In this document: in pieces, positions 1 to 7,664 of the stretch
Position numbering within the stretch: position 1 is the first letter of the stretch
Layout: every line of letters starts with the position of its first letter
Source of the DNA: CAYJII01 sp964370225
GTDB taxonomy: Bacteria; Bacillota; Clostridia; Oscillospirales; Ruminococcaceae
Length of the DNA stretch: 64,000 nucleotides
Direction: 5' to 3'
Assembly: GCA_964370225.1 (NCBI GenBank)
Contig: CAYJII010000002.1
Span: 33,307 to 97,306, forward strand
Translations under genes and position numbers: made by a program
The notes under the pieces: generated by a model
Databases searched by the model: none
The model's input: the letters and a program-made list of their open reading frames with translations, nothing else
Told to the model about the DNA's origin: nothing

Positions 1-133
1 TTTAGTTTTTGTATGAAAAATGCACAAGTAGCCATTTTCGCACTATGTATTTTGCTCAAAAAAGGCATCAAACCTTTTCATATAAAGACAGCGATTAACC
101 GGATTACCTTTATAACATCTATGGCAGATTAGG

Positions 134-175
134 TTCTCAATAGCCGCTTTGAGAATTATTTACCTATTTTGCGGC
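134..175 (+). promoter_or_regulatory. Candidate H-type RNA pseudoknot before the EF-G-like gene
   Basis: Stem 1 pairs TTCTCAA (134-140) with TTGAGAA (149-155). The loop contains GCCGC (143-147), which is complementary to GCGGC at 171-175. The arrangement (loops of 2, 1 and 15 nt) is that of a classical H-type pseudoknot. It ends a few bases before the GGAG ribosome binding site at 181-184. Bases 1-133 hold no gene I can support. No convincing promoter was seen, so transcription of this segment from a local start is not established. Confidence 0.35.
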
Positions 176-195
176 AGAATGGAGATTTTACTTTT

Positions 196-2262
196 ATGAA
201 ACAGTACAACGCTAACAACATCAAAAACATTGCGGTTACGGGTCATGCAAGCAGTGGAAAAACTTCTCTGATTGAAGCCCTTCTCTATAAAACCGGCGCA
301 ACAGACCGACTAGGGAAAATTTCCGAAGCAAACACCGTATGTGACCATGACCCTGAGGAAACAAAAAGAAAATGCTCAATCAGCCTTTCAATTGCTCCAT
401 TTGAGTATAAAGACTGCAAATTTAACATGCTTGATGCACCAGGTCTTTTCGACTTTGAGGCAGGTGTATGCGAAAGTGTTAGGGCAGCTGAAAGTGTAAT
501 CGTTACGGTATCTGGACGTTCAGGATTATCCGTTGGCGCAAAAAAAGCATATAAACTAGCGAAAAAGCAAAACAAAGCTCGTATGTTTTTTGTTGGAAAA
601 ATGGACAGAGACGGAGCTGATTTTTACAAAGTTTTAGAACAACTTAAAACAGCATTTGGACCTTCTGTTTGCCCACTTGTAGTGCCTTTTGCTTCAGACA
701 GAGTGATTGAGTGCTACATAAACTTAATCGATATGAAAGCATTTAAATATGTAGATGGTGAACCTCAAGAAGTTGAGTTGCCAGAAAACGAACATAGACT
801 TGAGGGGCTAATAACTGCTATCAGCGAAGCTGTTGCAGAAACTGATGATGAATTATTTGAAAAATATTTCTCAGGAGAAAAATTTACTCATGATGAATTA
901 ATCAGAGGAATTCACAAAGGTATAAAAAATGGAGCTATAACTCCTGTTTTCTGCGGTAGTAGCACCACTATGGAAGCGCTTGACATGATGCTAAGCGGTA
1001 TGCAAACTCTACTTCCTAGCGCTATGGAGTCCGCAGTTGAAACTGCTATTGACGACAAAGGCAATGAAGTTGCTGTGCTTTGCGATGAAGATAAAGCTTT
1101 AGTAGCGTATGTGTTTAAAACTGTAGCAGACCCATTTGTAGGAAAACTTTCATTTGTAAAAGTTATCTCGGGCAAACTATCCCACGATGTTATCCCGACT
1201 AATATGTCTACAGGTGAGCCTGAAAAACTAGGTAAAGTTATATACCTAAAAGGGAAAAAACAAGAGGACACAAAATATATTCCTGCTGGTGATATTGGCG
1301 CTGTGACTAAACTTGCAGCTAACACTGGGGATACTTTGTGCCACGGTACAAAAGTTACTTTAACAAAAACCGATTTCCCTACTGCATGCTATTCTATGGC
1401 GATTTTACCACTTAACAAAGGTGATGAAAGTAAAATTGCACAAGGACTGCATCGTTTATTAGAAGAAGATTTAACTCTAACTTATCACACAAATACCGAA
1501 ACTCATCAGCAGCTAGTGGGCGGTCTGGGTGAACAGCACCTTGACGTTGCAGTATCTAAGCTTAAAAATAAATTTGGTATTGACGTGAAACTTGAAGCGC
1601 CTATAGTAGCTTATAGAGAAACTATACGCAAAAAAGTTAAAGTTGAGGGTAAACATAAAAAACAATCAGGCGGACATGGTCAGTTTGGTCATGTGTGGAT
1701 TGAATTTGAGCCTTGTGACGCTGACACTTTAGTGTTCGATGAAAAAGTATTCGGTGGATCAGTTCCAAAGGGCTACTTTCCAGCTGTTGAAAAAGGCTTA
1801 CGTGATAGCACTGCTAAGGGAGTTTTAGCTGGCTATCCAGTTGTTGGAATTAAAGCGACTTTAACAGATGGTTCATACCATCCGGTTGACTCGTCTGAAA
1901 TGTCATTTAAAATGGCTGCATCCATCGCTTATAGAAACGGTTTGCCTCAAGCATCACCACAACTCCTAGAGCCAATCGGAAAACTAAGCGTTTACGTTCC
2001 TGACTCACATACAGGGGATATGATGGGGGAACTTAATAAGCGTCGTGGTCGTGTGCTAGGCATGACTCCTGCTGAGGATAGCGAAACTATAATCGAAGCT
2101 GAAGTGCCAATGAGCGAAATGCACGACTTTGCAGTGCTAGTTCGTCAAATGACTCAAGGTGCTGGCATGTTTACATTCGAGTTTGAAAGATACGAGCCAC
2201 TACCAGGCCAACTTGAAGCTGACGTAATTGCGAAAGCAAAAGAAGTCTTAAAAGACGAATAA
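196..2262 (+). CDS. EF-G-like translation factor GTPase
   Basis: A 688-residue protein of the elongation factor G family, but of the EF-G-like paralogue group rather than canonical FusA. The P-loop reads GHASSGKTS near residue 16, where canonical EF-G has AHIDAGKTT. The G3 element reads DAPGLFDF, so the catalytic His of the DTPGHVDF motif is Leu. The G4 element is GKMD rather than NKxD. Domains II to V follow in normal order, with GGLGEQHLD and GGHGQFGHV in domains III-IV. The ATG at 196 is preferred because a GGAGA site lies 11 bases upstream; an in-frame ATG at 169 would add nine non-conserved residues. It is followed by a terminator and appears monocistronic. The cellular role of this group is unsettled; ribosome binding with altered GTP hydrolysis is inference. 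Confidence 0.9.
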   Translation: MKQYNANNIKNIAVTGHASSGKTSLIEALLYKTGATDRLGKISEANTVCDHDPEETKRKCSISLSIAPFEYKDCKFNMLDAPGLFDFEAGVCESVRAAESVIVTVSGRSGLSVGAKKAYKLAKKQNKARMFFVGKMDRDGADFYKVLEQLKTAFGPSVCPLVVPFASDRVIECYINLIDMKAFKYVDGEPQEVELPENEHRLEGLITAISEAVAETDDELFEKYFSGEKFTHDELIRGIHKGIKNGAITPVFCGSSTTMEALDMMLSGMQTLLPSAMESAVETAIDDKGNEVAVLCDEDKALVAYVFKTVADPFVGKLSFVKVISGKLSHDVIPTNMSTGEPEKLGKVIYLKGKKQEDTKYIPAGDIGAVTKLAANTGDTLCHGTKVTLTKTDFPTACYSMAILPLNKGDESKIAQGLHRLLEEDLTLTYHTNTETHQQLVGGLGEQHLDVAVSKLKNKFGIDVKLEAPIVAYRETIRKKVKVEGKHKKQSGGHGQFGHVWIEFEPCDADTLVFDEKVFGGSVPKGYFPAVEKGLRDSTAKGVLAGYPVVGIKATLTDGSYHPVDSSEMSFKMAASIAYRNGLPQASPQLLEPIGKLSVYVPDSHTGDMMGELNKRRGRVLGMTPAEDSETIIEAEVPMSEMHDFAVLVRQMTQGAGMFTFEFERYEPLPGQLEADVIAKAKEVLKDE

Positions 2263-2287
2263 AATTTTACACAATAACAAGAATAAT

Positions 2288-2322
2288 ATAGGTAAGTGTT
2301 TTGAACACTTACCTATATTTTT
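2288..2322 (+). terminator. Rho-independent terminator after the EF-G-like gene
   Basis: The inverted repeat ATAGGTAAGTG / CACTTACCTAT with a short TTTTGAA loop is followed by a T-rich tract. Confidence 0.85.
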
Positions 2323-2341
2323 ATTTTTTTACAAAATAATC

Positions 2342-2368
2342 TAAATTTATTAATTTATTAGTCGATAA
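2342..2368 (+). promoter_or_regulatory. SigD (sigma-28)-type promoter of the chemoreceptor gene
   Basis: TAAA at 2342-2345, exactly 15 bases, then GTCGATAA at 2361-2368. This matches the flagellar/chemotaxis sigma-28 consensus TAAA-N15-GCCGATAA with one mismatch. It lies 67 bases before the start of a chemoreceptor gene, a typical SigD target. Confidence 0.7.
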
Positions 2369-2434
2369 AAATAAAGAGATTAAAAACAATACTTTCACAT
2401 TAAAGCAAAATACCAATATTTGGAGGAATTTATA

Positions 2435-4213
2435 ATGTTAAAAAACATGAAAATTAGTGCAAAAATGTCATTGGCAATGGGAATTATTATGTTAGCATTA
2501 ATTGCCACACTAGCATTCTCCGTATTTTCACTAGGTACGGCTACTCTATCTTTAACCGAACAAAGGGACGATGTAGTGCCTGCTCTTGAAGAATTAGGCA
2601 TTGTTTTGCAATCAGTAGAACTTGTGCCTAAAGAAATGTATTGGGCTCTTATGTCTGAAGATGGGGCTACGGCTGCCAAGTCAGTGGAAACTATTAATGA
2701 GCAAATTGCTGTATTCACAACTGCATTTAATAGTTTAAAATCACACGAACAGCTCGCTGTTGAAGAGTTGGGGCAAATTGATATTTTAGTGGGAGATGGC
2801 ATACAATATATCGAGCAGCTATCTGCTTTACTTTTGCAAGATACTGACGAAGCTCGTGGACAAGCTTACCTATTATTAATCAATGAAGTTAATCCATTGT
2901 TTGATGAGGTTTCTGCTCTTACTATTCAAGCTAATGCAAAAATTGATGATATGATTGATATTAAATTAGGCGAAGATGCTGTAGTAGCAACTAATTCTAC
3001 TTATGCATTATTTGCAATCGGTGGTGTAGCTTTAATATTCACAGTTTTCATCTCGATTTCATTAATTAAGGGCATTACTAAACCTCTTGGCCAAGTTAGC
3101 GCTGCTGCAATAGAAATGTCTAAGGGGAACCTTAATGCTACAATCGACTACCAATCAGGTGATGAAATTGGTATGGTTGCGAATAGTCTACGTGCATCAA
3201 TTGATACAATCAATGCCTATATACAGGATATCGCTAGGGCAACTGCAATGATGGCAAACGGCGATTTCACAGCACAACCTTCACAGGAATTTATCGGAGA
3301 CTTTAAACAAATTGAAACTTCAATGATGAAACTTATGTCTGAAATGTCCTCTACTTTAGGACAAATCTCCATAGCTTCCGAACAAGTTTCAGCTGGTTCC
3401 GACCAAGTTTCCTCTGGTGCGCAATCACTTGCACAAGGTGCAACTGAACAAGCTAGCTCCGTTGAAGAATTGTCGCTATCAATCAGCGAAATCTCTGAGC
3501 AAGTTAAACTCAATGCAGAAAACTCACTTAAAGCTAACAAAATGGCTGAACTTGCTACAAATGCGATTACTTCAAGCAACCAACAAATGCAACAATTAAA
3601 ACTTTCGATGAACGAAATCGATACAAAATCCAAAGAAATCAACAAAATCATTAAAACAATCGAAGATATTTCTTTCCAAACAAATATCCTTGCTTTAAAC
3701 GCTGCTGTTGAAGCTGCTAAAGCTGGTACTGCTGGAAAAGGCTTCGCTGTTGTTGCTGAGGAAGTTCGTAATCTTGCTGCTAAATCCGCAGAGGCTGCTA
3801 AAAACACTACTGACTTAATCGAAAGCTCCGTTTCTGCAATCGCTCAAGGTGTTAAATACACCGACCTTACCGCAGAAGATTTAAACTCTGCTGTAGAAAA
3901 TGTTGTTGCTACTAACGATGTTATCTCTGAAATCTCACAAGCTTCAAGCGAACAAGCTGCTGCAATCACTCAAATCACTATTGGTCTTGACCAAATCTCT
4001 GCAGTTGTTCAAACTAACTCCGCTACAAGCGAAGAAAGTGCTGCTGCTAGTGAAGAGCTTTCAAGCCAAGCTAATTTGTTAAAACAACTACTAAGTGGAT
4101 TCGTTTTAACAGACGGCAATAAACAAACTGTATTTGCTCCAACAAAAAGCAAACTTGCAATAACAGATTCGCATGATGCAGATTCATTTATCTATAATGA
4201 TGATAAATATTAA
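2435..4213 (+). CDS. Methyl-accepting chemotaxis protein
   Basis: A 592-residue transmembrane chemoreceptor. The first membrane helix is at about residues 11-33 and is followed by a helical extracytoplasmic sensor of the four-helix-bundle MCP type. A second membrane helix lies at about 193-213, then a HAMP linker, then a long coiled-coil signalling domain. The hairpin tip that binds CheA/CheW is recognisable in ISFQTNILALNAAVEAAKAG and in GKGFAVVAEEVRNLA. The usual AGE(x)GKGF reads AGTAGKGF here. The start follows a TGGAGG site at 2421-2426. A sigma-28-like promoter lies upstream and a terminator downstream, so it is probably a single-gene unit. The ligand cannot be told from sequence. Confidence 0.93.
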   Translation: MLKNMKISAKMSLAMGIIMLALIATLAFSVFSLGTATLSLTEQRDDVVPALEELGIVLQSVELVPKEMYWALMSEDGATAAKSVETINEQIAVFTTAFNSLKSHEQLAVEELGQIDILVGDGIQYIEQLSALLLQDTDEARGQAYLLLINEVNPLFDEVSALTIQANAKIDDMIDIKLGEDAVVATNSTYALFAIGGVALIFTVFISISLIKGITKPLGQVSAAAIEMSKGNLNATIDYQSGDEIGMVANSLRASIDTINAYIQDIARATAMMANGDFTAQPSQEFIGDFKQIETSMMKLMSEMSSTLGQISIASEQVSAGSDQVSSGAQSLAQGATEQASSVEELSLSISEISEQVKLNAENSLKANKMAELATNAITSSNQQMQQLKLSMNEIDTKSKEINKIIKTIEDISFQTNILALNAAVEAAKAGTAGKGFAVVAEEVRNLAAKSAEAAKNTTDLIESSVSAIAQGVKYTDLTAEDLNSAVENVVATNDVISEISQASSEQAAAITQITIGLDQISAVVQTNSATSEESAAASEELSSQANLLKQLLSGFVLTDGNKQTVFAPTKSKLAITDSHDADSFIYNDDKY

Positions 4214-4228
4214 TAGCTACTAATATAT

Positions 4229-4260
4229 AAAAAAATCAGGCTTTATGCCTGATTTTTTTT
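4229..4260. terminator. Bidirectional terminator between the MCP and GHL10 genes
   Basis: AAAAAATCAGGC / GCCTGATTTTTT with a TTTAT loop. It serves the plus-strand MCP gene and, with the A-run on the other side, the convergent minus-strand gene. Confidence 0.85.
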
Positions 4261-4284
4261 GCGCGTATAATGCTTTATCCTAGC

Positions 4285-5472
4285 TTATTTAATATTATCA
4301 TACCTAAATAGCACGTACCCATCAGAATTATTAGAATCACTCACCGTTTCAATCTGCTGGTTTAAAATGTCGTTTTCTGCAAATTTATATGCCGCTAAAC
4401 CTATGTATAGTTTCGCATGAGAATCCTTAAGCAAAGCTTCCCATTTTTCCATTGTAGGCACAAATGGCGCTGTTTCATGATCATATTCCCAATAAATCTG
4501 TGGGACAACATAATCTATATACCCCTCAGTGGTGCACCATAATAGTAAATCTGTGTAATAATGTATATCTGAGTTTGGCACTTCAGAATATCCGCCAGCT
4601 GGACTTATCCCAAACTCTATACTGCTATCAACCGATTTAACCGTGTCATATATAGCTTTCACTAATGTGCTCGTTGCTTCTTTTGCGACACTTTCGCTAT
4701 GCCCAAACTTATCAGGGGGCAATACGTAAAAATAATCATCTATATGCATAGCATCGATGTCATAATTTTCTGCAATCTCCCTAACTCCGTCTGTAATCAG
4801 CGTAATAACTTCCTCGTTTGCAGGGTTTAAATACCACATCGTATTGCTCTCATCCATTTGCATATACTCAGGATTTTTATACCACTGCTTAATCTTATAA
4901 TCTTCGCTCAATATATCCATATTTTCGCTCGTACTTAGCCTAAAAGGGTTTATCCATGCATGAATTTCAAGCCCCATTGAATGTGCAAGCTCCACCATTA
5001 TTTCAAGTGGGTCATACGCAATCGGTATTCCATATATACCGCTTGCAGACTCTGATGTTGGGTAAATCTCTGAATCGTAGTATGCATCGCCATGCGAGCG
5101 CATTTGCACCACCACTGTGTTAAGTTCCAAATCCACGCATTTTTCGAAAATTTCCGTGATATTGTTTGTGAACTGCTCTTTGGTTTTTCCTTTTAGCGCC
5201 CACTCATACTCCAAAAAGGAAATCCACACGCCCTTCATTTCTTCCACTTGCTCAGGCTCATCATCAGTATCTATTTGTGCATCACTGCTCTGATTATCGT
5301 TATCGCCATAAACTTCGCTTGTGATATCGTCTAAGGTTTTGTCCGCTCCATCGCTATCAAGCTGTGAATTAAATGCTGGATATTCCCCACTATACTCCAC
5401 CTTAGAAACATCGCTACACGCAGTCAATACGAGCATTATTGCAACTAATGTTATAATTATTTTTCTTTTCAT
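4285..5472 (-). CDS. GHL10-type (DUF187) glycosyl-hydrolase-like lipoprotein
   Basis: A 395-residue secreted lipoprotein. Residues 1-19 form a signal peptide ending in the lipobox LTAC. An acidic low-complexity linker (about 25-78) leads to a TIM-barrel domain of the glycosyl hydrolase-like 10 / DUF187 family. Recognisable blocks are KGVWISFLEYE, VVVQMRSHGDAYYDSEIYP, IHAWINPFRL and DAMHIDDYFY, the last holding the presumed acidic catalytic residues. Later blocks are SPAGGY and YVVPQIYWEY. Family members are thought to act on cell-wall or exopolysaccharide glycans, but the substrate is unknown. The start has a GGAGG site seven bases upstream. The downstream gene on the same strand begins after a gap of about 90 bases. 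Confidence 0.85.
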   Translation of the reverse strand: MKRKIIITLVAIMLVLTACSDVSKVEYSGEYPAFNSQLDSDGADKTLDDITSEVYGDNDNQSSDAQIDTDDEPEQVEEMKGVWISFLEYEWALKGKTKEQFTNNITEIFEKCVDLELNTVVVQMRSHGDAYYDSEIYPTSESASGIYGIPIAYDPLEIMVELAHSMGLEIHAWINPFRLSTSENMDILSEDYKIKQWYKNPEYMQMDESNTMWYLNPANEEVITLITDGVREIAENYDIDAMHIDDYFYVLPPDKFGHSESVAKEATSTLVKAIYDTVKSVDSSIEFGISPAGGYSEVPNSDIHYYTDLLLWCTTEGYIDYVVPQIYWEYDHETAPFVPTMEKWEALLKDSHAKLYIGLAAYKFAENDILNQQIETVSDSNNSDGYVLFRYDNIK

Positions 5473-5560
5473 ATTACCTCCGAAATCTTATATTCCCCAA
5501 AAATAAAAGCATATATATTATTTCGTCTAAGTAAATAATCATATATGCTTTTAACTTCAT

Positions 5561-7096
5561 TTATTTTCTCTTTACGTCTACTTTAATATCCGCCTCGTAA
5601 TTCGGCGTGCTAATAATAAAACCGTCACCTTGCTCATTTGCTTTGACTTCTATCGCATTTGCTTTTATATTTTTAAAGTCAAAATCAATAGCATCTTCTT
5701 TTAAGTCAATTGAAACGAAATTATTTAAAGCAAAAGTTTCTGCTATTTTTATAAAATTATCTCTTTCAGCCTGTTTTGTAATCTCGTCAACTGGCAAGCC
5801 TTGTTTTGCGAGCTCTAAGTCAAATTCTATCGTGTTATCCAAGTTTTCATAGTCATTTGTACTTATCGCTTTATCAAGCTGAGTAATCACTGCAAGTGAA
5901 GATGAACTTTTCTGTACACTCATAAAATCCTCAAACGCTTTATCAGATTTTGCTTCCATATCAGGTGCAGCTTCTGGTAAAAAGTCCGTATTTAGTGTTG
6001 AAATTGTTTCGCTCTTCATCAGCTCTTCAACAATAGGACTGGATGGAATTTCTTTTAATAGCTTGTCTATCAACATGATTTCATCATCTAGCGAAACTAT
6101 TGGCGTAGAAATCAAAAATTCATCGATAATTTTCTTTTTCTCTTCTTCTAATCTATCCTCTTGCATATTAGGCAAATTCACCTGACTAGGTGTAGTAGTA
6201 ATTGGCTCTGCTTTGCTAATTGGTGTAGCCGCAATCGGTTGCTCTACTTTCGGCAATACTACTGGCTTAATTTCAGTTGTTTTCTCTTTTTGAACTTCAT
6301 CTACTGATTTAATCGCTGGCACAGTGTCGACCTTTGGTGTCACTACTTTTGGTGCGATATCTTTCTGACTGATAGTCGGTGGTTTTTCATCAATCTTAGA
6401 TACAAAAAGTGGATTGCTTTTCACAGCACCTTCTGTAGTAGCTTTACTAATCGGTGCTTTTTCGATTGGTTTAACTTCTTTAATTTCCTCAATTAGTTCA
6501 TCGGAATTAGCATTGCTTAGTACTTTTACAAGCACCGCAACTAGTTGCATTATCACAAATAACGCTATCGGGATAGTCACAAAATAAACTATTCCCAAGC
6601 TTGAAGTCATGCTTTTAAACAATGACCCCAGCACTCCGACTGCATACTCGCCTTTGAAAAACTCGGTGCTAGTAGACACAGCCACAGGTGTCTCGTTTAA
6701 ATCAACACTTATGTAATACATCTCTTCTCCATCAATAATTTCAGCCGTGGAGACAATACCAATGCAGTAATCAGTGTAATTTTCGCCATATAAGTTTGTC
6801 CTCACTGAATCTGACGCTTTAAACGCAACCGTGTCAGACTGAGTTAGTTGCTCCTCAGTTGCAACACTTTGGAATAAAACCATATCGCCAATTTCCGCTA
6901 TCCCAACATCTGCAGTTTTATCATCTAAAACAGGAACAAATTTGTAGCCGAACAACTCAGGTAATCCACCGTTTTCTTCCGCCACAGATAGCGAATTTTG
7001 CACTAAGAAATATGCGCCTGTAACAATAAGCGCAAGCACTAGCACAATGATTGCAATTAGCTGTAGCGTTTTATAAGCTATATTTTTTTGTTTCAT
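5561..7096 (-). CDS. Degenerate signal-peptidase-like membrane protein with long cytosolic tail
   Basis: A 511-residue protein. The N-terminal 200 residues have the layout of a SipW/archaeal-type signal peptidase I: a membrane helix (about 10-32), the block GYKFVPVL, a GDMVLF block like the family's GDxVxF, and a C-terminal membrane helix (about 166-190). The catalytic SGSM motif after GYKFVPVL is replaced by DDKTAD, and I see no catalytic dyad, so the protein is probably not a protease. Residues 200-370 are a Pro/Lys/Glu-rich repetitive linker (PKV, KPVV, TPISKAEP). Residues 370-511 are a mixed helical/beta region of unknown type. The ATG at 7096 follows GGAGG with a six-base spacing. Function unknown; a scaffold role is only a guess. 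Confidence 0.6.
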   Translation of the reverse strand: MKQKNIAYKTLQLIAIIVLVLALIVTGAYFLVQNSLSVAEENGGLPELFGYKFVPVLDDKTADVGIAEIGDMVLFQSVATEEQLTQSDTVAFKASDSVRTNLYGENYTDYCIGIVSTAEIIDGEEMYYISVDLNETPVAVSTSTEFFKGEYAVGVLGSLFKSMTSSLGIVYFVTIPIALFVIMQLVAVLVKVLSNANSDELIEEIKEVKPIEKAPISKATTEGAVKSNPLFVSKIDEKPPTISQKDIAPKVVTPKVDTVPAIKSVDEVQKEKTTEIKPVVLPKVEQPIAATPISKAEPITTTPSQVNLPNMQEDRLEEEKKKIIDEFLISTPIVSLDDEIMLIDKLLKEIPSSPIVEELMKSETISTLNTDFLPEAAPDMEAKSDKAFEDFMSVQKSSSSLAVITQLDKAISTNDYENLDNTIEFDLELAKQGLPVDEITKQAERDNFIKIAETFALNNFVSIDLKEDAIDFDFKNIKANAIEVKANEQGDGFIISTPNYEADIKVDVKRK

Positions 7097-7288
7097 AGAC
7101 ATCCTCCATATTAAATTTGCTGTATAAAGCAATAACCTTTATTTTTGCCATGTTTTACGCCAACATAGCGATAAAATCACGCCTATTTATCCTCTTAAGT
7201 ATTGTTGCGCGAATTTATATTTATACATATACAATAATTATGCTTTTTTTTTACAAAAATGTCAAGGAAAAATTCTCATTTAGTTAAA

Positions 7289-7582
7289 TTATTCGAATAA
7301 TTTGCTCAAAAAGCTCTCTTTTTTCTTCGTGATTACCACATCGGACTTATATTCGCTCACCAAAATGATATCTTCTCCAATAATTTGGATTTTATCGCAA
7401 CTTATCCTAATGTCAGTGGTTTTTCCGAATAAGCCAAAAAATTTACTTCTACCATATGAGATTAAATGCGTAATCGCAAACTTTTCTAAGTCAAATTCGA
7501 TGTCGTCAACATAACCTATTTTTAGCCCGTCGTGGACGCATATCATTTCTTTGCTTTTTAAATCTTCAAATTTTGATAGCAT
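7289..7582 (-). CDS. PRC-barrel sporulation protein, YlmC/YmxH family
   Basis: A 97-residue protein of the small YlmC/YmxH family of single PRC-barrel proteins common in spore formers. The hallmark order is visible: an N-terminal KSKEMICVHDGLKIGYVDDIEFD strand pair, then HLISYGRSKFFGLFGK and DIRISCDKIQIIGEDIILV. The length is typical. The start is preceded by a GGTGA site. It follows mutS2 on the same strand, separated by about 80 bases, and could be its distal operon member or a separate unit. The molecular role of the family is not known. Confidence 0.8.
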   Translation of the reverse strand: MLSKFEDLKSKEMICVHDGLKIGYVDDIEFDLEKFAITHLISYGRSKFFGLFGKTTDIRISCDKIQIIGEDIILVSEYKSDVVITKKKESFLSKLFE

Positions 7583-7664
7583 TTCATCACCGTCTCATTA
7601 CAATTTTTGATATAGCAAAAGCTTTGTCAAATAATTATATGATTGTTTGCATGAAAATATGCTC

